This document shows, piece after piece, positions 9,485-18,274 of a DNA stretch of 48,905 nucleotides (its first letter is position 1; the number at the start of each line of letters is the position of its first letter). The notes beneath the pieces were generated by a model, which searched no databases, was not told where the DNA came from, and saw only the letters and a program-made list of their open reading frames with translations. The stretch spans positions 1 through 48,905 of the forward strand of contig JAOABQ010000098.1 of assembly GCA_026418275.1 (NCBI GenBank), in the 5' to 3' direction. The translations under genes and the position numbers were made by a program. The DNA is from Clostridia bacterium (GTDB lineage: Bacteria > Bacillota > Clostridia > Acetivibrionales > DSM-2933).

Positions 9485-9524
9485 ACTTACTTATCACCTG
9501 ATAAATATCAGGTGATAAGTAAGT
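9485..9524. other. perfect 18-bp hairpin between pilA and the next prepilin gene
   Basis: The arms 9485-9502 and 9507-9524 are perfect reverse complements around a 4-base loop (AAAT). On the minus strand the stem begins 20 bases after the pilA stop codon. The sequence after it (ATAAAAGATG) lacks a T-run, so it is a poor terminator; a stabilising or processing hairpin at the 3' end of the pilin message is the better reading. It sits between genes whose products are needed in very different amounts. Confidence 0.85.
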
Positions 9525-9544
9525 AATCATAATAGATTAAACTA

Positions 9545-10042
9545 TTAAGGCACTATCTTGTTGGCATTAGCATCTGCAGCCGCACCAGCTGAATCAACAG
9601 CAGTAACGGTTACCTTTCCGGTAGCTATATCATATTGAATCTTGTATGCTCTGTCTTTCTTTGGAGACTTAACATCGTTAGCATTAATCCAAGGTCCATA
9701 GTTCTTAGGTCCTTGATTATCCAAATCTAAGGAATAAGTTTTTGAAAGAGCATCAACTACTTGAGCTACAGTAGATGGAGCCGCTCCACCTATGCTTAAC
9801 GCTGTACCAGCACCAGCACCATATCTCAGGTTTGCCAAAGCTTTATCGCCGGTTTCACTTACATAGGATGTTATCGCAGTTTGAAGTGCAGATTCCCCTG
9901 CTTTCTCACCTTTATCTCTTGATCTCCCCAATACATCACCAAACACATTAATACTTACCGCAGCCAAAATAGCCAAGATTGCAACAGCAATGATTAATTC
10001 AATCAAAGAAAAACCCTTATTATTTCTTACCACTTTTTTCAT
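9545..10042 (-). CDS. pilA: major type IV pilin
   Basis: A 165-residue prepilin. Leader MKKVVRNNKG is followed by FSLIELIIAVAILAILAAVS, the classic N-terminal helix with Glu5. After cleavage the protein has about 155 residues, is Ala/Gly-rich, has no Cys, and ends in a beta-rich C-terminal part. Its normal size and its central place in the operon mark it as the main pilus subunit. The ATG at 10042 has GGGAGG 7 bases upstream and gives the usual 10-residue leader. An in-frame ATG at 10102 also has a strong GGGGGGAGG site (spacing 9) and would give a 30-residue leader, so both starts are possible. Hairpins flank the gene on both sides. Confidence 0.9.
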   Translation of the reverse strand: MKKVVRNNKGFSLIELIIAVAILAILAAVSINVFGDVLGRSRDKGEKAGESALQTAITSYVSETGDKALANLRYGAGAGTALSIGGAAPSTVAQVVDALSKTYSLDLDNQGPKNYGPWINANDVKSPKKDRAYKIQYDIATGKVTVTAVDSAGAAADANANKIVP

Positions 10043-10119
10043 ACAATTACCTCCCTCATTTTCTTTTAGAATTTTTTTAGATTTTTGTTCATACACCTTC
10101 ATTCTCTCTCACCTCCCCC

Positions 10120-10151
10120 CTTTTGTCATTATTATATTGCCATGACAAAAG
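10120..10151. other. 10-bp hairpin between pilC and pilA
   Basis: CTTTTGTCAT at 10120-10129 pairs perfectly with ATGACAAAAG at 10142-10151 around a 12-base loop. It lies in the short gap after pilC, directly upstream of the G-rich ribosome binding site that serves the 10102 start. It could mark the processed 5' end of a separate pilA message or tune translation. Confidence 0.55.
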
Positions 10152-10168
10152 ATTTAAAATCTTTAAAA

Positions 10169-11380
10169 TTATTCAATGTTTTGATATACACTAAACATCG
10201 GAAATAAAACACTTAAAAGAATAAATCCGACAATTACAGCTAAAACCATAATAACAGCCGGGCTAATCAGCTCAGTCATACGCTGAAGAGAAGTTTCAAC
10301 TTCCTGGTCATAAAAATCAGCACATTTATTTAAAGCAAAATCAAGTTCCCCAGATTCCTCACCGATCTTAACCATAGACATCAGCATAGGAGGAAAATAA
10401 TTCAAATTCGTTAAAGGTTGTGTTAGTCCCTTTCCCTTTTTTACTTCTTCCTGAACATCTCTGACTTTATCCGCAATTACCGCATTTCCCAAAACTTTTT
10501 CTACTACTTCCAAAGCCTGAATCAATAGTACACCGCTGGACATCAAAGTTGCTAAAGTCCTCGTAAACCTTGAAGTCATAATATCTTTTGTTACACCCTT
10601 AACAACCGGGAGTTTTATTGCCAATCCACCTATAAATCTTTTACCGTTCTGAGTTCTTAAGTATCTAACTAGGAACAGGGAAACCCCAACTAAACCAACA
10701 GATATTATCCACCACAGGCTTTTCACAACATTACTGACAGCAATTAATATTCTGGTTGGAAGCGGAAGCTCAACCCCCATCCCTTTTAATACGCTTTCAA
10801 AAGTTGGAATAACGAAGGTTAATAAAACCATTACGACAATGATAGCAACAACGGTAACAATTACAGGATATGTAAAGGCATTTTTTATTTTATGGTTTAA
10901 TTTATAACTCTTTTCAAAGTCATCTGCCGCTTTTTTAAATACCCGATCCAACTGACCACTGATTTCCCCGGCTTCTACCATATAAATAAGAATGGTAGGA
11001 AAAGTATCCTTTTGTTGCTGCATCGCCGCTGAAAGTGAAGTACCTTTTTGAATATTTTCATAAATGTCTCTCAAACAATCCTTTAATGTTGGATTTGCCG
11101 TTTGTTCTACTAAAACATCCAATGCCGTGGCAATGGGTACACCTGCTTCAAGCACTATAGCAAACTGCCTGCAAAAAACAGCTATGTCTTTGATCTTTAT
11201 TTTGGGTTTAAAAAGACTAATTTGACTAATATCATTGATGAAATTCTTTTCCTTAATTTCGATCGGTGTAAACCCTCTGTCCAACAAAAGCTTCTGAAGC
11301 TTTTCAGCACTGTCTATTTTGGTTTCACCTGTTAGTACCTTCCCTGATTCAGTTTGAACTCGATAGGTGTATAGTGGCAT
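10169..11380 (-). CDS. pilC: type IV pilus platform protein PilC
   Basis: A 403-residue inner-membrane platform protein of the T2SSF/PilC family. Two homologous helical domains are visible: one begins near residue 68 (FCRQFAIVLEAGVPI...) and the second near 270 (FTRTLATLMSSGVLLIQAL). Each ends in membrane segments, with the pair near 170-195 and 220-240 and a final one near 375-400. PilC couples the PilB and PilT motors to pilin insertion and removal. Length is normal. It lies between pilM and pilA. Confidence 0.93.
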   Translation of the reverse strand: MPLYTYRVQTESGKVLTGETKIDSAEKLQKLLLDRGFTPIEIKEKNFINDISQISLFKPKIKIKDIAVFCRQFAIVLEAGVPIATALDVLVEQTANPTLKDCLRDIYENIQKGTSLSAAMQQQKDTFPTILIYMVEAGEISGQLDRVFKKAADDFEKSYKLNHKIKNAFTYPVIVTVVAIIVVMVLLTFVIPTFESVLKGMGVELPLPTRILIAVSNVVKSLWWIISVGLVGVSLFLVRYLRTQNGKRFIGGLAIKLPVVKGVTKDIMTSRFTRTLATLMSSGVLLIQALEVVEKVLGNAVIADKVRDVQEEVKKGKGLTQPLTNLNYFPPMLMSMVKIGEESGELDFALNKCADFYDQEVETSLQRMTELISPAVIMVLAVIVGFILLSVLFPMFSVYQNIE

Positions 11381-11425
11381 TTACACGAACCCCCATAAAA
11401 TAAATCTTATATAAATTAGAAACAA

Positions 11426-12535
11426 TTAAAAAGCTATTCCGAGAACATTTATTAGATAATTCATTTTTTCTTTATTAAGGCCTGATGCAAATTCAATTCC
11501 TCTGACATCTGTCAGGCCTATAGGGTAAGTTGGAATTTCAAAAACACTTTCAAAATAGTCTCTGATTCCCTTGAGTTGGGATCCACCACCCACTAAATAG
11601 ATCTTACTTACATCTTCTCCAGCATACTTATTCTTATAGAAGTCAAAACAAAGTTTAATATCTTTTAGAAGCTTGTTTAGATCCTCTTTTGCAGCCTCAC
11701 TGCACTGCCACTCCAATTCATTGTTTTGATCCTTATATTTTACAAGTCCATACATCCTTTTATACCGCTCAGCCTTATCCATTTGGTTTTCTTCCAAATC
11801 AATAGCCTTAAATATTGCCAAATCAATACTGCTGCTACCATGTAGCAATACCCTGTTAAACTCGGGTATTTTATTTTTTAATATGTTTACAATGGTCGTT
11901 TCTGACCCCATATCTAATACTGCACAAGTATCTGTATTTAATGCTCTAAAACTCCTCTTTGCAAAATTTGATGTATCAATCCGTTCAATGATATCTTTTC
12001 TAAAGAATTTTGCAGTGCTATTTGCCGGTATGTCTACAGACAAAGGCTTTAAGCTTAGATCTTTTAATATTTCTATATAACTTTGAATAATCTTTTTAGC
12101 AACGGCTGTAACAAAAACTTTTATTTTTTCTGCATTACCGTCCTTTACCTCTCCAAGTACCTTGTAATCCACTTGATGTTCATCAAAATTTATTGGTAAA
12201 TATGTCTTTATTTCTTCCAATACCCTTGCATCCAGTTCCTTTTCATTTACCTTTTCAATCAGAAATATCCTTGTTATAATATTTGTACCGGACACAACAA
12301 TTTTAGCTTCTTTTGCCGACAAATTGTTTTCATTCATAACTTTTTTGATTTCTGCAACAACTCTTTCTTTATCCTTAATTGCCCCATTTTTAATACATCC
12401 CTTGGGAGTATCTCCAATTCCATAATTAATGATGGTTAGGTCATCGTTCTTCTTTTTCTTGACCTGAACTATTTTTATATACCTAAACCCAATATCGATT
12501 GCTAAGAAATCGCTTGCAAATAATTGTAGAGCCAT
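11426..12535 (-). CDS. pilM: type IV pilus assembly ATPase-fold protein PilM
   Basis: A 369-residue cytoplasmic protein with the actin/FtsA fold. DFLAIDIGFRYIKIVQV near the start is the first phosphate-binding loop, AVLDMGSETTIV near residue 210 is the second, and IYLVGGGSQLKGI near residue 317 is the adenosine-binding strand. PilM forms a ring under the membrane and binds the INLLP peptide of PilN, which is present in this operon. It starts at an ATG with AGGTG 7 bases upstream and lies 104 bases after pilT. Confidence 0.92.
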   Translation of the reverse strand: MALQLFASDFLAIDIGFRYIKIVQVKKKKNDDLTIINYGIGDTPKGCIKNGAIKDKERVVAEIKKVMNENNLSAKEAKIVVSGTNIITRIFLIEKVNEKELDARVLEEIKTYLPINFDEHQVDYKVLGEVKDGNAEKIKVFVTAVAKKIIQSYIEILKDLSLKPLSVDIPANSTAKFFRKDIIERIDTSNFAKRSFRALNTDTCAVLDMGSETTIVNILKNKIPEFNRVLLHGSSSIDLAIFKAIDLEENQMDKAERYKRMYGLVKYKDQNNELEWQCSEAAKEDLNKLLKDIKLCFDFYKNKYAGEDVSKIYLVGGGSQLKGIRDYFESVFEIPTYPIGLTDVRGIEFASGLNKEKMNYLINVLGIAF

Positions 12536-12639
12536 TTATCCGCACCTAACCTTATCTTTTATACTCATTCCTATAAACCCTTTTCTCTTTATTTAAGGTT
12601 TATACACACTTTTTTTGGACTATTAATGTCTATTTTATA

Positions 12640-13692
12640 TTATGTAAGCAGCTTATTAAAGTTTTCAAAATCAATACAATATTGCCTTGCACTATCATAA
12701 TCAATGAGTCTCTGTTTATATAAGCCCGCAATACAGCTATCCATTGAGTACATTCCAAACTGAGATCCAGTATGAATACAACTGTTAATCTGAGGTGTCC
12801 TGCTTTCTCTGATCAAGTTGGCTATGGCTGGAGTCCAAACCATTACTTCGGTAGCCACAACACGCCCTTGCCCATCCATCTTGCGAATCAACTGTTGAGA
12901 TATAATCCCCTGCAAAACTGTGGACAACTGGCTTCGTACTTGCGGCTGCTGGTACGGTGGAAAAACATCTATAATTCTGTCAATAGTTTTTGCCGAACCT
13001 ACCGTATGGAGTGTAGATAGTACCAAGTGCCCTGTTTCAGCCGCAGTAAGCGCTGTAGCAATGGTTTCTTGGTCACGCATTTCTCCGATTAATATAACAT
13101 CAGGATCCTCTCTTAACACAGCTCTCATCGCATTAGCATAACTCTTAGTATCTTCACCGATTTCCCTTTGGTTTAAAACGCATTTATTGTGTTTATGTAA
13201 AAACTCAATAGGATCTTCAATCGTCACTATGTGACATCTTCTAGTACTATTTATATAGTCAATCATTGCTGCTAAAGTAGTAGATTTACCGCTTCCCGTC
13301 GGCCCTGTAATCAAAACCAAACCTCTTTGTTTCATGGCCAAATCACGGACAATTCCGGGTATTCCGAGATTTTCAATCTTTGGAATATCTGTAGGAATCG
13401 TTCTTGCAGCAATTGCAAGAGATCCTCTTTGCTTATAAATATTTATCCTAAATCGAGCAACCCCAGGTAAAGAGTAAGATGTATCTACCTCTCCCCTTTG
13501 CAAGAGGAAATTATACTGTTCATCCGATAAACACTGTCTCGCAACCCTTTCACAATCTTGTGCATTTAATGGATGCTCATCCATATGAAATAGATCTCCA
13601 TTGATTCTGATTACAGGAGGCAGCCCTACACACAAATGAAGGTCAGAGGCGTTATTAATTGCTGTTTGTTGTAGTAAAAAATTTAAATTCAT
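12640..13692 (-). CDS. pilT: pilus retraction ATPase PilT
   Basis: A 350-residue hexameric ATPase that disassembles pili and powers retraction. The Walker A loop GPTGSGKST is at residues 120-128, the Asp-box follows in VTIEDPIE, the Walker B is DPDVILIGEMRD and the His-box is GHLVLSTLHT. The C-terminal sequence AIANLIRES matches the AIRNLIRE motif needed for retraction, with Arg replaced by Ala at the third place. The ATG at 13692 has GGAGG 6 bases upstream; the TTG at 13698 is too close to that site. It follows pilB by 18 bases. Confidence 0.93.
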   Translation of the reverse strand: MNLNFLLQQTAINNASDLHLCVGLPPVIRINGDLFHMDEHPLNAQDCERVARQCLSDEQYNFLLQRGEVDTSYSLPGVARFRINIYKQRGSLAIAARTIPTDIPKIENLGIPGIVRDLAMKQRGLVLITGPTGSGKSTTLAAMIDYINSTRRCHIVTIEDPIEFLHKHNKCVLNQREIGEDTKSYANAMRAVLREDPDVILIGEMRDQETIATALTAAETGHLVLSTLHTVGSAKTIDRIIDVFPPYQQPQVRSQLSTVLQGIISQQLIRKMDGQGRVVATEVMVWTPAIANLIRESRTPQINSCIHTGSQFGMYSMDSCIAGLYKQRLIDYDSARQYCIDFENFNKLLT

Positions 13693-13710
13693 ATACAACC
13701 TCCATTTATA

Positions 13711-16065
13711 CTATTCTTTTGAGTAGGTAACACGAAGTATTTCATCAACAGATGTAACCCCAGATTTAACTAATCTATTCCCATTTTCTCGAAGTGTAAA
13801 CATGCCGTTTTTTAATGCATGATCTTTTATAATATCCGATGTCACATTTTTAGAAATAAATTCTCTTATTTCCCTATTAATCGTCATAATTTCATAAACT
13901 GCAACTCTACCTTTATACCCAGTGTTATTACAATGTGGACACCCTTGTGATGCATAAATTTTAACATCTTCATCAATATCAATTTTCAAGAGATTTCTTT
14001 CAAATTCACTGATTTCCACTTCTTTTTTACATTGGGGGCAAAGCTTCCTAACAAGTCTTTGTGCAATTACTCCAACAATTGATGATGAAACCATGAATGG
14101 TTCAATCCCCATATCGATAAGACGTGTTATTGAACTTGCAGCATCATTGGTGTGAAGCGTACTTAAAACAAGGTGGCCCGTGATCGCCGCACGGATAGCA
14201 ATTTCCGCCGTTTCAGCGTCACGTATTTCTCCGACCATGATGATGTCCGGGTCTTGTCGCAAGAAGGATCTTAAAGCTGCAGCAAAGGTGAGCCCCGCTT
14301 TAACATTTACCTGTACTTGGTTGATCCCCTTGATCGTATTTTCTACAGGATCCTCAACAGTCATAATATTTACGTTTGGCTTGCATAACTCTCTTAACGC
14401 TGTGTATAGTGTAGTAGATTTACCACTTCCTGTCGGACCTGTTACTAGTACAATGCCATGAGGGTGCGCCAAAATTTCATCAAATTTCTCAAGATCATCA
14501 TCAAAGAAGCCCAATTGTTTTTTCTGTACATTAAAGCCTTCTTTGTCGGTAATTCTTATAACGATTTTTTCACCAAACATTGTAGGAAGTACCGAAACAC
14601 GCAGATCAAAGCCTACTTCATCGATTTTTAACGCAATCCTTCCATCTTGGGGAACCCTTTTCTCGGCAATATTGAGTCCACTCATGATTTTTATTCTAGC
14701 AACTAACGCAGATAATATCTTGCGGTCATGCTTCATTGTTTCAACTAATTGACCATCAATTCTATAGCGAATTACTAGTGAATCTTCATATGGTTCTATA
14801 TGTATGTCACTTGCTCTGCTTGCAACTGCTTTCTGCAATATAATATTTACCATTTTTACAATAGGAGCATTTTCTATATCATTAATATTAATATTCTCTT
14901 CTTCTTGTTCATCCTCTTGAATTTCAACTTGAATTTCCTCTGTTACCTTCTGAATTTCCGTTTCAAAATCTTCAGCTGTTTTTCTGATTTCTGAAGAAGC
15001 CTTTCCGGTTGCAGCAGCCTGACTACTATAAAACTTATCTAAAATTTCATTAATTTGCTCTACATCTGCCAACAGCGGTATAATTTCGAGTCCTGTTGCA
15101 AGCCGCATATCGTCAATAGAAAATATATTCATGGGGTCACTCATGGCGACCTTCAAGGAGTAGTCATCCTTCTCAATAGGTACCAAAACATACCTTCTTG
15201 ATATATTTTCGTTTACCATTCTTACAACCTCTTCAGGAACTTCCATTCCATCAAGGTCTATATGTGGGATACCCAGTTGTTTTTCCAAAAATCCATATAA
15301 TACTCTTTTGGTGATAAAGCCTTCCTGTACAAGGATCTCACCTAATCTTGCTCCAGTCCTTGTCTGTATGTCCAATGCCGCATCCAGCTGGTCACCGGTT
15401 ATTACGCCGGACTTAACCATTTGTTTACCGATCCGGTCTTTAAAGATAAGTGATTTACTCTCGGCATCTTCATCCGACAAACCTGAGTTAGATACATTTT
15501 TTGCTGTCTTATTAATTTCAGGAGCTTTGGGCAATTCATTTCTTACAAACTCTTCTACAGGCTCCGGTATTTCTTCCTTTTCAACTTCTTCAACCTCGGG
15601 TTCAATGAAAGCTTTTACCGGTTCGGGTTTTGCATAAGCCTTTTTAATTGCTTCCTGGATTAATTCAGGATCAGCCAATACAGGTTTAATTTCAAGTGAA
15701 GTAGCCAAACGCAAATCATCCAATGCAAAAATATCTGCCGGGTCTTTCATTGCAACAGTAAGAACATCATCATTCCTTTCAAGGGGAATGAGAATATAAC
15801 GCTGAGCAATATTTTCCGTAATTAACTTCTGTACACTCTCGTCCTGAATTTCATACTCATTAAGGTCTACGTATTCAATATCCAATTTTTTTGCTGAGAA
15901 AATTGCGATGTCTTTCGGGGTTACAAGCCCAAGATCGGTCAACACTTCTTCCATGGGCTTATTCGAACTCCGCTGAATATCCCAAGCTTTTTTTAGCTGA
16001 CTGATACTGATTAGCCCCGCTTCCAACAATAGTTCTTCAATACCTGCTTTGTCTACATCTACCAT
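13711..16065 (-). CDS. pilB: pilus extension ATPase PilB with two MshEN domains
   Basis: A 784-residue motor ATPase that drives pilin polymerisation, against about 560 residues for typical PilB. The extra length is a duplicated N-terminal MshEN (GSPII_E N) domain: copy 1 at about 1-147, copy 2 at about 205-348, joined by acidic linkers. Copy 2 shows the c-di-GMP signature: R211-I-G with G220 and Q234, repeated 29 residues later as R240-L-G with G249 and Q263. Copy 1 has lost both arginines (Gly8 and Pro37 at these places). The motor part has Walker A GPTGSGKS at 543-550, Walker B DPDIIMVGEIRD at 605-616 and a zinc tetracysteine site C676, C679, C709, C712. The ATG has AAGGGGG upstream. It is the first gene of the pilus operon. 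Confidence 0.94.
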   Translation of the reverse strand: MVDVDKAGIEELLLEAGLISISQLKKAWDIQRSSNKPMEEVLTDLGLVTPKDIAIFSAKKLDIEYVDLNEYEIQDESVQKLITENIAQRYILIPLERNDDVLTVAMKDPADIFALDDLRLATSLEIKPVLADPELIQEAIKKAYAKPEPVKAFIEPEVEEVEKEEIPEPVEEFVRNELPKAPEINKTAKNVSNSGLSDEDAESKSLIFKDRIGKQMVKSGVITGDQLDAALDIQTRTGARLGEILVQEGFITKRVLYGFLEKQLGIPHIDLDGMEVPEEVVRMVNENISRRYVLVPIEKDDYSLKVAMSDPMNIFSIDDMRLATGLEIIPLLADVEQINEILDKFYSSQAAATGKASSEIRKTAEDFETEIQKVTEEIQVEIQEDEQEEENININDIENAPIVKMVNIILQKAVASRASDIHIEPYEDSLVIRYRIDGQLVETMKHDRKILSALVARIKIMSGLNIAEKRVPQDGRIALKIDEVGFDLRVSVLPTMFGEKIVIRITDKEGFNVQKKQLGFFDDDLEKFDEILAHPHGIVLVTGPTGSGKSTTLYTALRELCKPNVNIMTVEDPVENTIKGINQVQVNVKAGLTFAAALRSFLRQDPDIIMVGEIRDAETAEIAIRAAITGHLVLSTLHTNDAASSITRLIDMGIEPFMVSSSIVGVIAQRLVRKLCPQCKKEVEISEFERNLLKIDIDEDVKIYASQGCPHCNNTGYKGRVAVYEIMTINREIREFISKNVTSDIIKDHALKNGMFTLRENGNRLVKSGVTSVDEILRVTYSKE

Positions 16066-16948
16066 TTTTTTACCCCCTTGACTATGAAAAAAGGCTAATT
16101 AGGGAATATTTTCCTTAATAGCCAAAATCATAAAGATAAATATATCTTTTATGTTTTTTGAGCAAATTAAATTGAATCCCCTACCATACAAAACAAATAA
16201 TAATTTTTATATAATCTTTTATATACTACTACAATTCTATTTGGATATTCATTTAAGACTAAATACAAAGAATTAAAAAATATTCTTAAATCAGACGAAA
16301 CAGATCATTATCTATTCTATGAAATCTGCTATTAATGAATACTACAGAGTACTATGTATGAGCAACCTATTATAATATATGTTAACGTATTTAATTTTAT
16401 TACATCTCAGTCTTTATAAACGCTAACCTCAAATCCTTAATAACATTTTTACATAAAATACGGTAAATATCAAGTATATATTTTCAAGATTTCTTTTTTT
16501 ACCCATTCATTAGAGAATTTTTTATGCATGGTAAAATGTTTTTATCATACACAATTGAAACAACTTGTAATATTATGTAAATTTTTTCGCTATATTGATA
16601 ATTATAACACTTTTCCTGTTCAAAGAGAATAGGAATCTAAAAAATTTTGCATTTTTCTCCATTATCCCCTCTTTTTTTACAATCAAGAATATTAATTTTA
16701 TGTATTTTTATTTCTGTATTGAATTAAAAAATCCTTCTTAATTTTATAAAAAATTTTCTAAAAATTTATATTTTAAACCACGAATTATGTTTTAAGGAAA
16801 TTCTTGCAATAGAAATCATTCTATAATATACTTTTTATGGAAAACAAATACCATATTTTATCACTCATTGATATAATCGGTTTCTTCTATATACATTTAT
16901 ATGTTTTTACCTTTAATAAAGTACATTAATTCTAAGGAGCGTGTAAAC
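16066..16948. other. long AT-rich divergent spacer between pilB and the acyl-CoA dehydrogenase gene
   Basis: This region of about 880 bases has no supportable gene and is much richer in A and T than its surroundings. It must hold the pilus operon promoter (minus) and the acyl-CoA dehydrogenase promoter (plus). A hairpin lies at 16093-16123. TATAAT boxes are visible at 16822-16827 (plus) and at 16606-16601 (minus, with TTCTCT 17 bases upstream), but neither has a good -35 box. No c-di-GMP riboswitch core (GEMM-I type) was recognised. Confidence 0.6.
16093..16123 (-). other. imperfect hairpin in the pilB leader
   Basis: GGCTAATTAGGGAA at 16093-16106 pairs, with a bulge and a mismatch, with TTCCTTAATAGCC at 16111-16123. 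It lies about 28 bases upstream of the pilB start and ahead of its ribosome binding site, so it would be in the 5' untranslated part of the message. Its function is unknown. Confidence 0.45.
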
Positions 16949-18106
16949 ATGGACTATTTCTTAACGGAAGAACAGCTTATGATCAAGGATCTGGCTGCAA
17001 AAATCGCGGACGAAAAAATTGCCCCTGTCGCAATCCAGTATGATGAAGAAGGAACATTTCCTCATGACATTGTAAAAATCCTTGCTGACTCAGATCTTTG
17101 CGGCGTGTATATTGACGAGGAGTACGGAGGGCTTGGCGGTGGAATTCTTGAAATGGCCCTTGTGGTAGAGGAACTCAGCAGAGGATGCGGTGGTATTTCC
17201 CTGGCATTTGCCGGTACAGGCCTTGGAACCTTCCCTATTATCCTTTTTGGATCTGACGAACAAAAACGCAAATATCTTCCGGATATCGCTTCGGGTAAAA
17301 AGCTTGCCGCCTTCGGTTTAACTGAAGCAAATGCAGGTAGTGATGCGGCAGGTATTGGAACTACTGCGGTACTGGAGTGTGACGAATATGTTTTAAACGG
17401 CACCAAACAGTGGATTACCAATGGCGGGGAAGCCCAAATCTATACTGTAATCGCATGTACCAACAGATCCAAGGGCGCACGCGGTTTTTCAGCCTTTATT
17501 GTTGAAAAAGGGACACCCGGTTTCTCCTTTGGGAAAAAGGAGAATAAGATGGGAATACGTGCCTCCTGTACAAGAGAGCTGGTTTTTGAAAACTGCAGAA
17601 TCCCTAAAGAAAATCTAATTTCAAAAGAAGGCATGGGCTTTCTGGTTGCGATGAAGACACTGGATAGAACAAGGCCGGGGGTTGCGGCACAGGCACTTGG
17701 AATTGCACAGGGTGCCTTTGATGCAGCGGTGAAATATTCCAAGGAAAGGGTTCAATTCGGGCAGCCCATCTCTTCCTTTCAAGCAGTTCAACATATGCTG
17801 GCGGATATGGCACTACAAATTGAAGCATCCAGGTGTCTTGTCTATCAGACCTGCAGGCATATTGACAGCGGGGCTAAAAACATATCCAAAGAGTCTGCCA
17901 TGGCAAAGGTTATGGCATCCGATACTGCAATGAAAGTAACAACCGATGCGGTTCAGATTTTAGGCGGTTATGGATATATGAAGGAATACCCGGTTGAAAA
18001 AATGATGCGGGATGCAAAAATTACACAAATCTACGAAGGTACCAACCAAATTCAACGAAATGTTATTGCACTAGAGCTTATTAAAGAATTGTCCAGTAAA
18101 AAGTAA
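16949..18106 (+). CDS. acyl-CoA dehydrogenase (electron-bifurcating enoyl-CoA reductase type)
   Basis: A 385-residue FAD enzyme of the short-chain acyl-CoA dehydrogenase family. The N-terminal helical domain, the central beta-barrel with FGLTEANAGSD and WITNGG for FAD binding, and the C-terminal helical domain with RVQFGQPISSFQAVQ are all present. The catalytic base is Glu363 in YEGTNQIQ, the position used by butyryl-CoA dehydrogenases. With the two ETF genes that follow it probably reduces an enoyl-CoA (crotonyl-, acryloyl- or aryl-acrylyl-type; not decidable here) with NADH while passing electrons to ferredoxin. The ATG at 16949 has AAGGAG 9 bases upstream. A hairpin separates it from etfB. 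Confidence 0.92.
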   Translation: MDYFLTEEQLMIKDLAAKIADEKIAPVAIQYDEEGTFPHDIVKILADSDLCGVYIDEEYGGLGGGILEMALVVEELSRGCGGISLAFAGTGLGTFPIILFGSDEQKRKYLPDIASGKKLAAFGLTEANAGSDAAGIGTTAVLECDEYVLNGTKQWITNGGEAQIYTVIACTNRSKGARGFSAFIVEKGTPGFSFGKKENKMGIRASCTRELVFENCRIPKENLISKEGMGFLVAMKTLDRTRPGVAAQALGIAQGAFDAAVKYSKERVQFGQPISSFQAVQHMLADMALQIEASRCLVYQTCRHIDSGAKNISKESAMAKVMASDTAMKVTTDAVQILGGYGYMKEYPVEKMMRDAKITQIYEGTNQIQRNVIALELIKELSSKK

Positions 18107-18210
18107 TTCACTTAGTACAATTCTTATCCGTCATTTGCTAAGGGTATAGGTTCGACCAAATCGATTATTTTTGGTTCCCTTATGCATTGCTTTAAATAAA
18201 ACTATTATGT

Positions 18211-18244
18211 ATTACGGCTTCGATGGAAAGATTGAAGCCGTAAT
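18211..18244 (+). terminator. hairpin between acyl-CoA dehydrogenase and etfB
   Basis: ATTACGGCTTC at 18211-18221 pairs perfectly with GAAGCCGTAAT at 18234-18244 around a 12-base loop. The tail (TTAATC) is only weakly T-rich, so it may be a leaky terminator that lowers etfBA relative to the dehydrogenase, or a processing site. The etfB start lies 30 bases further on. Confidence 0.55.
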
Positions 18245-18274
18245 TTAATCAAACTTTTCCGGGGTGTGATCAAT

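Noticed and set aside
14180..15637. Several plus-strand frames of 60-109 residues inside pilB
   Set aside because: They are antisense shadows of a well-supported ATPase gene and have low-complexity Ser/Ile-rich products.
16066..16948. Search for a c-di-GMP riboswitch upstream of the pilus operon
   Set aside because: No GEMM-I core sequence or matching paired stems were visible; a type II switch cannot be excluded by eye but nothing supports it.
18141..18160. GGTTCGACC resembling a tRNA T-arm after the acyl-CoA dehydrogenase gene
   Set aside because: The stem is too short, and no acceptor, D or anticodon arm can be built around it.
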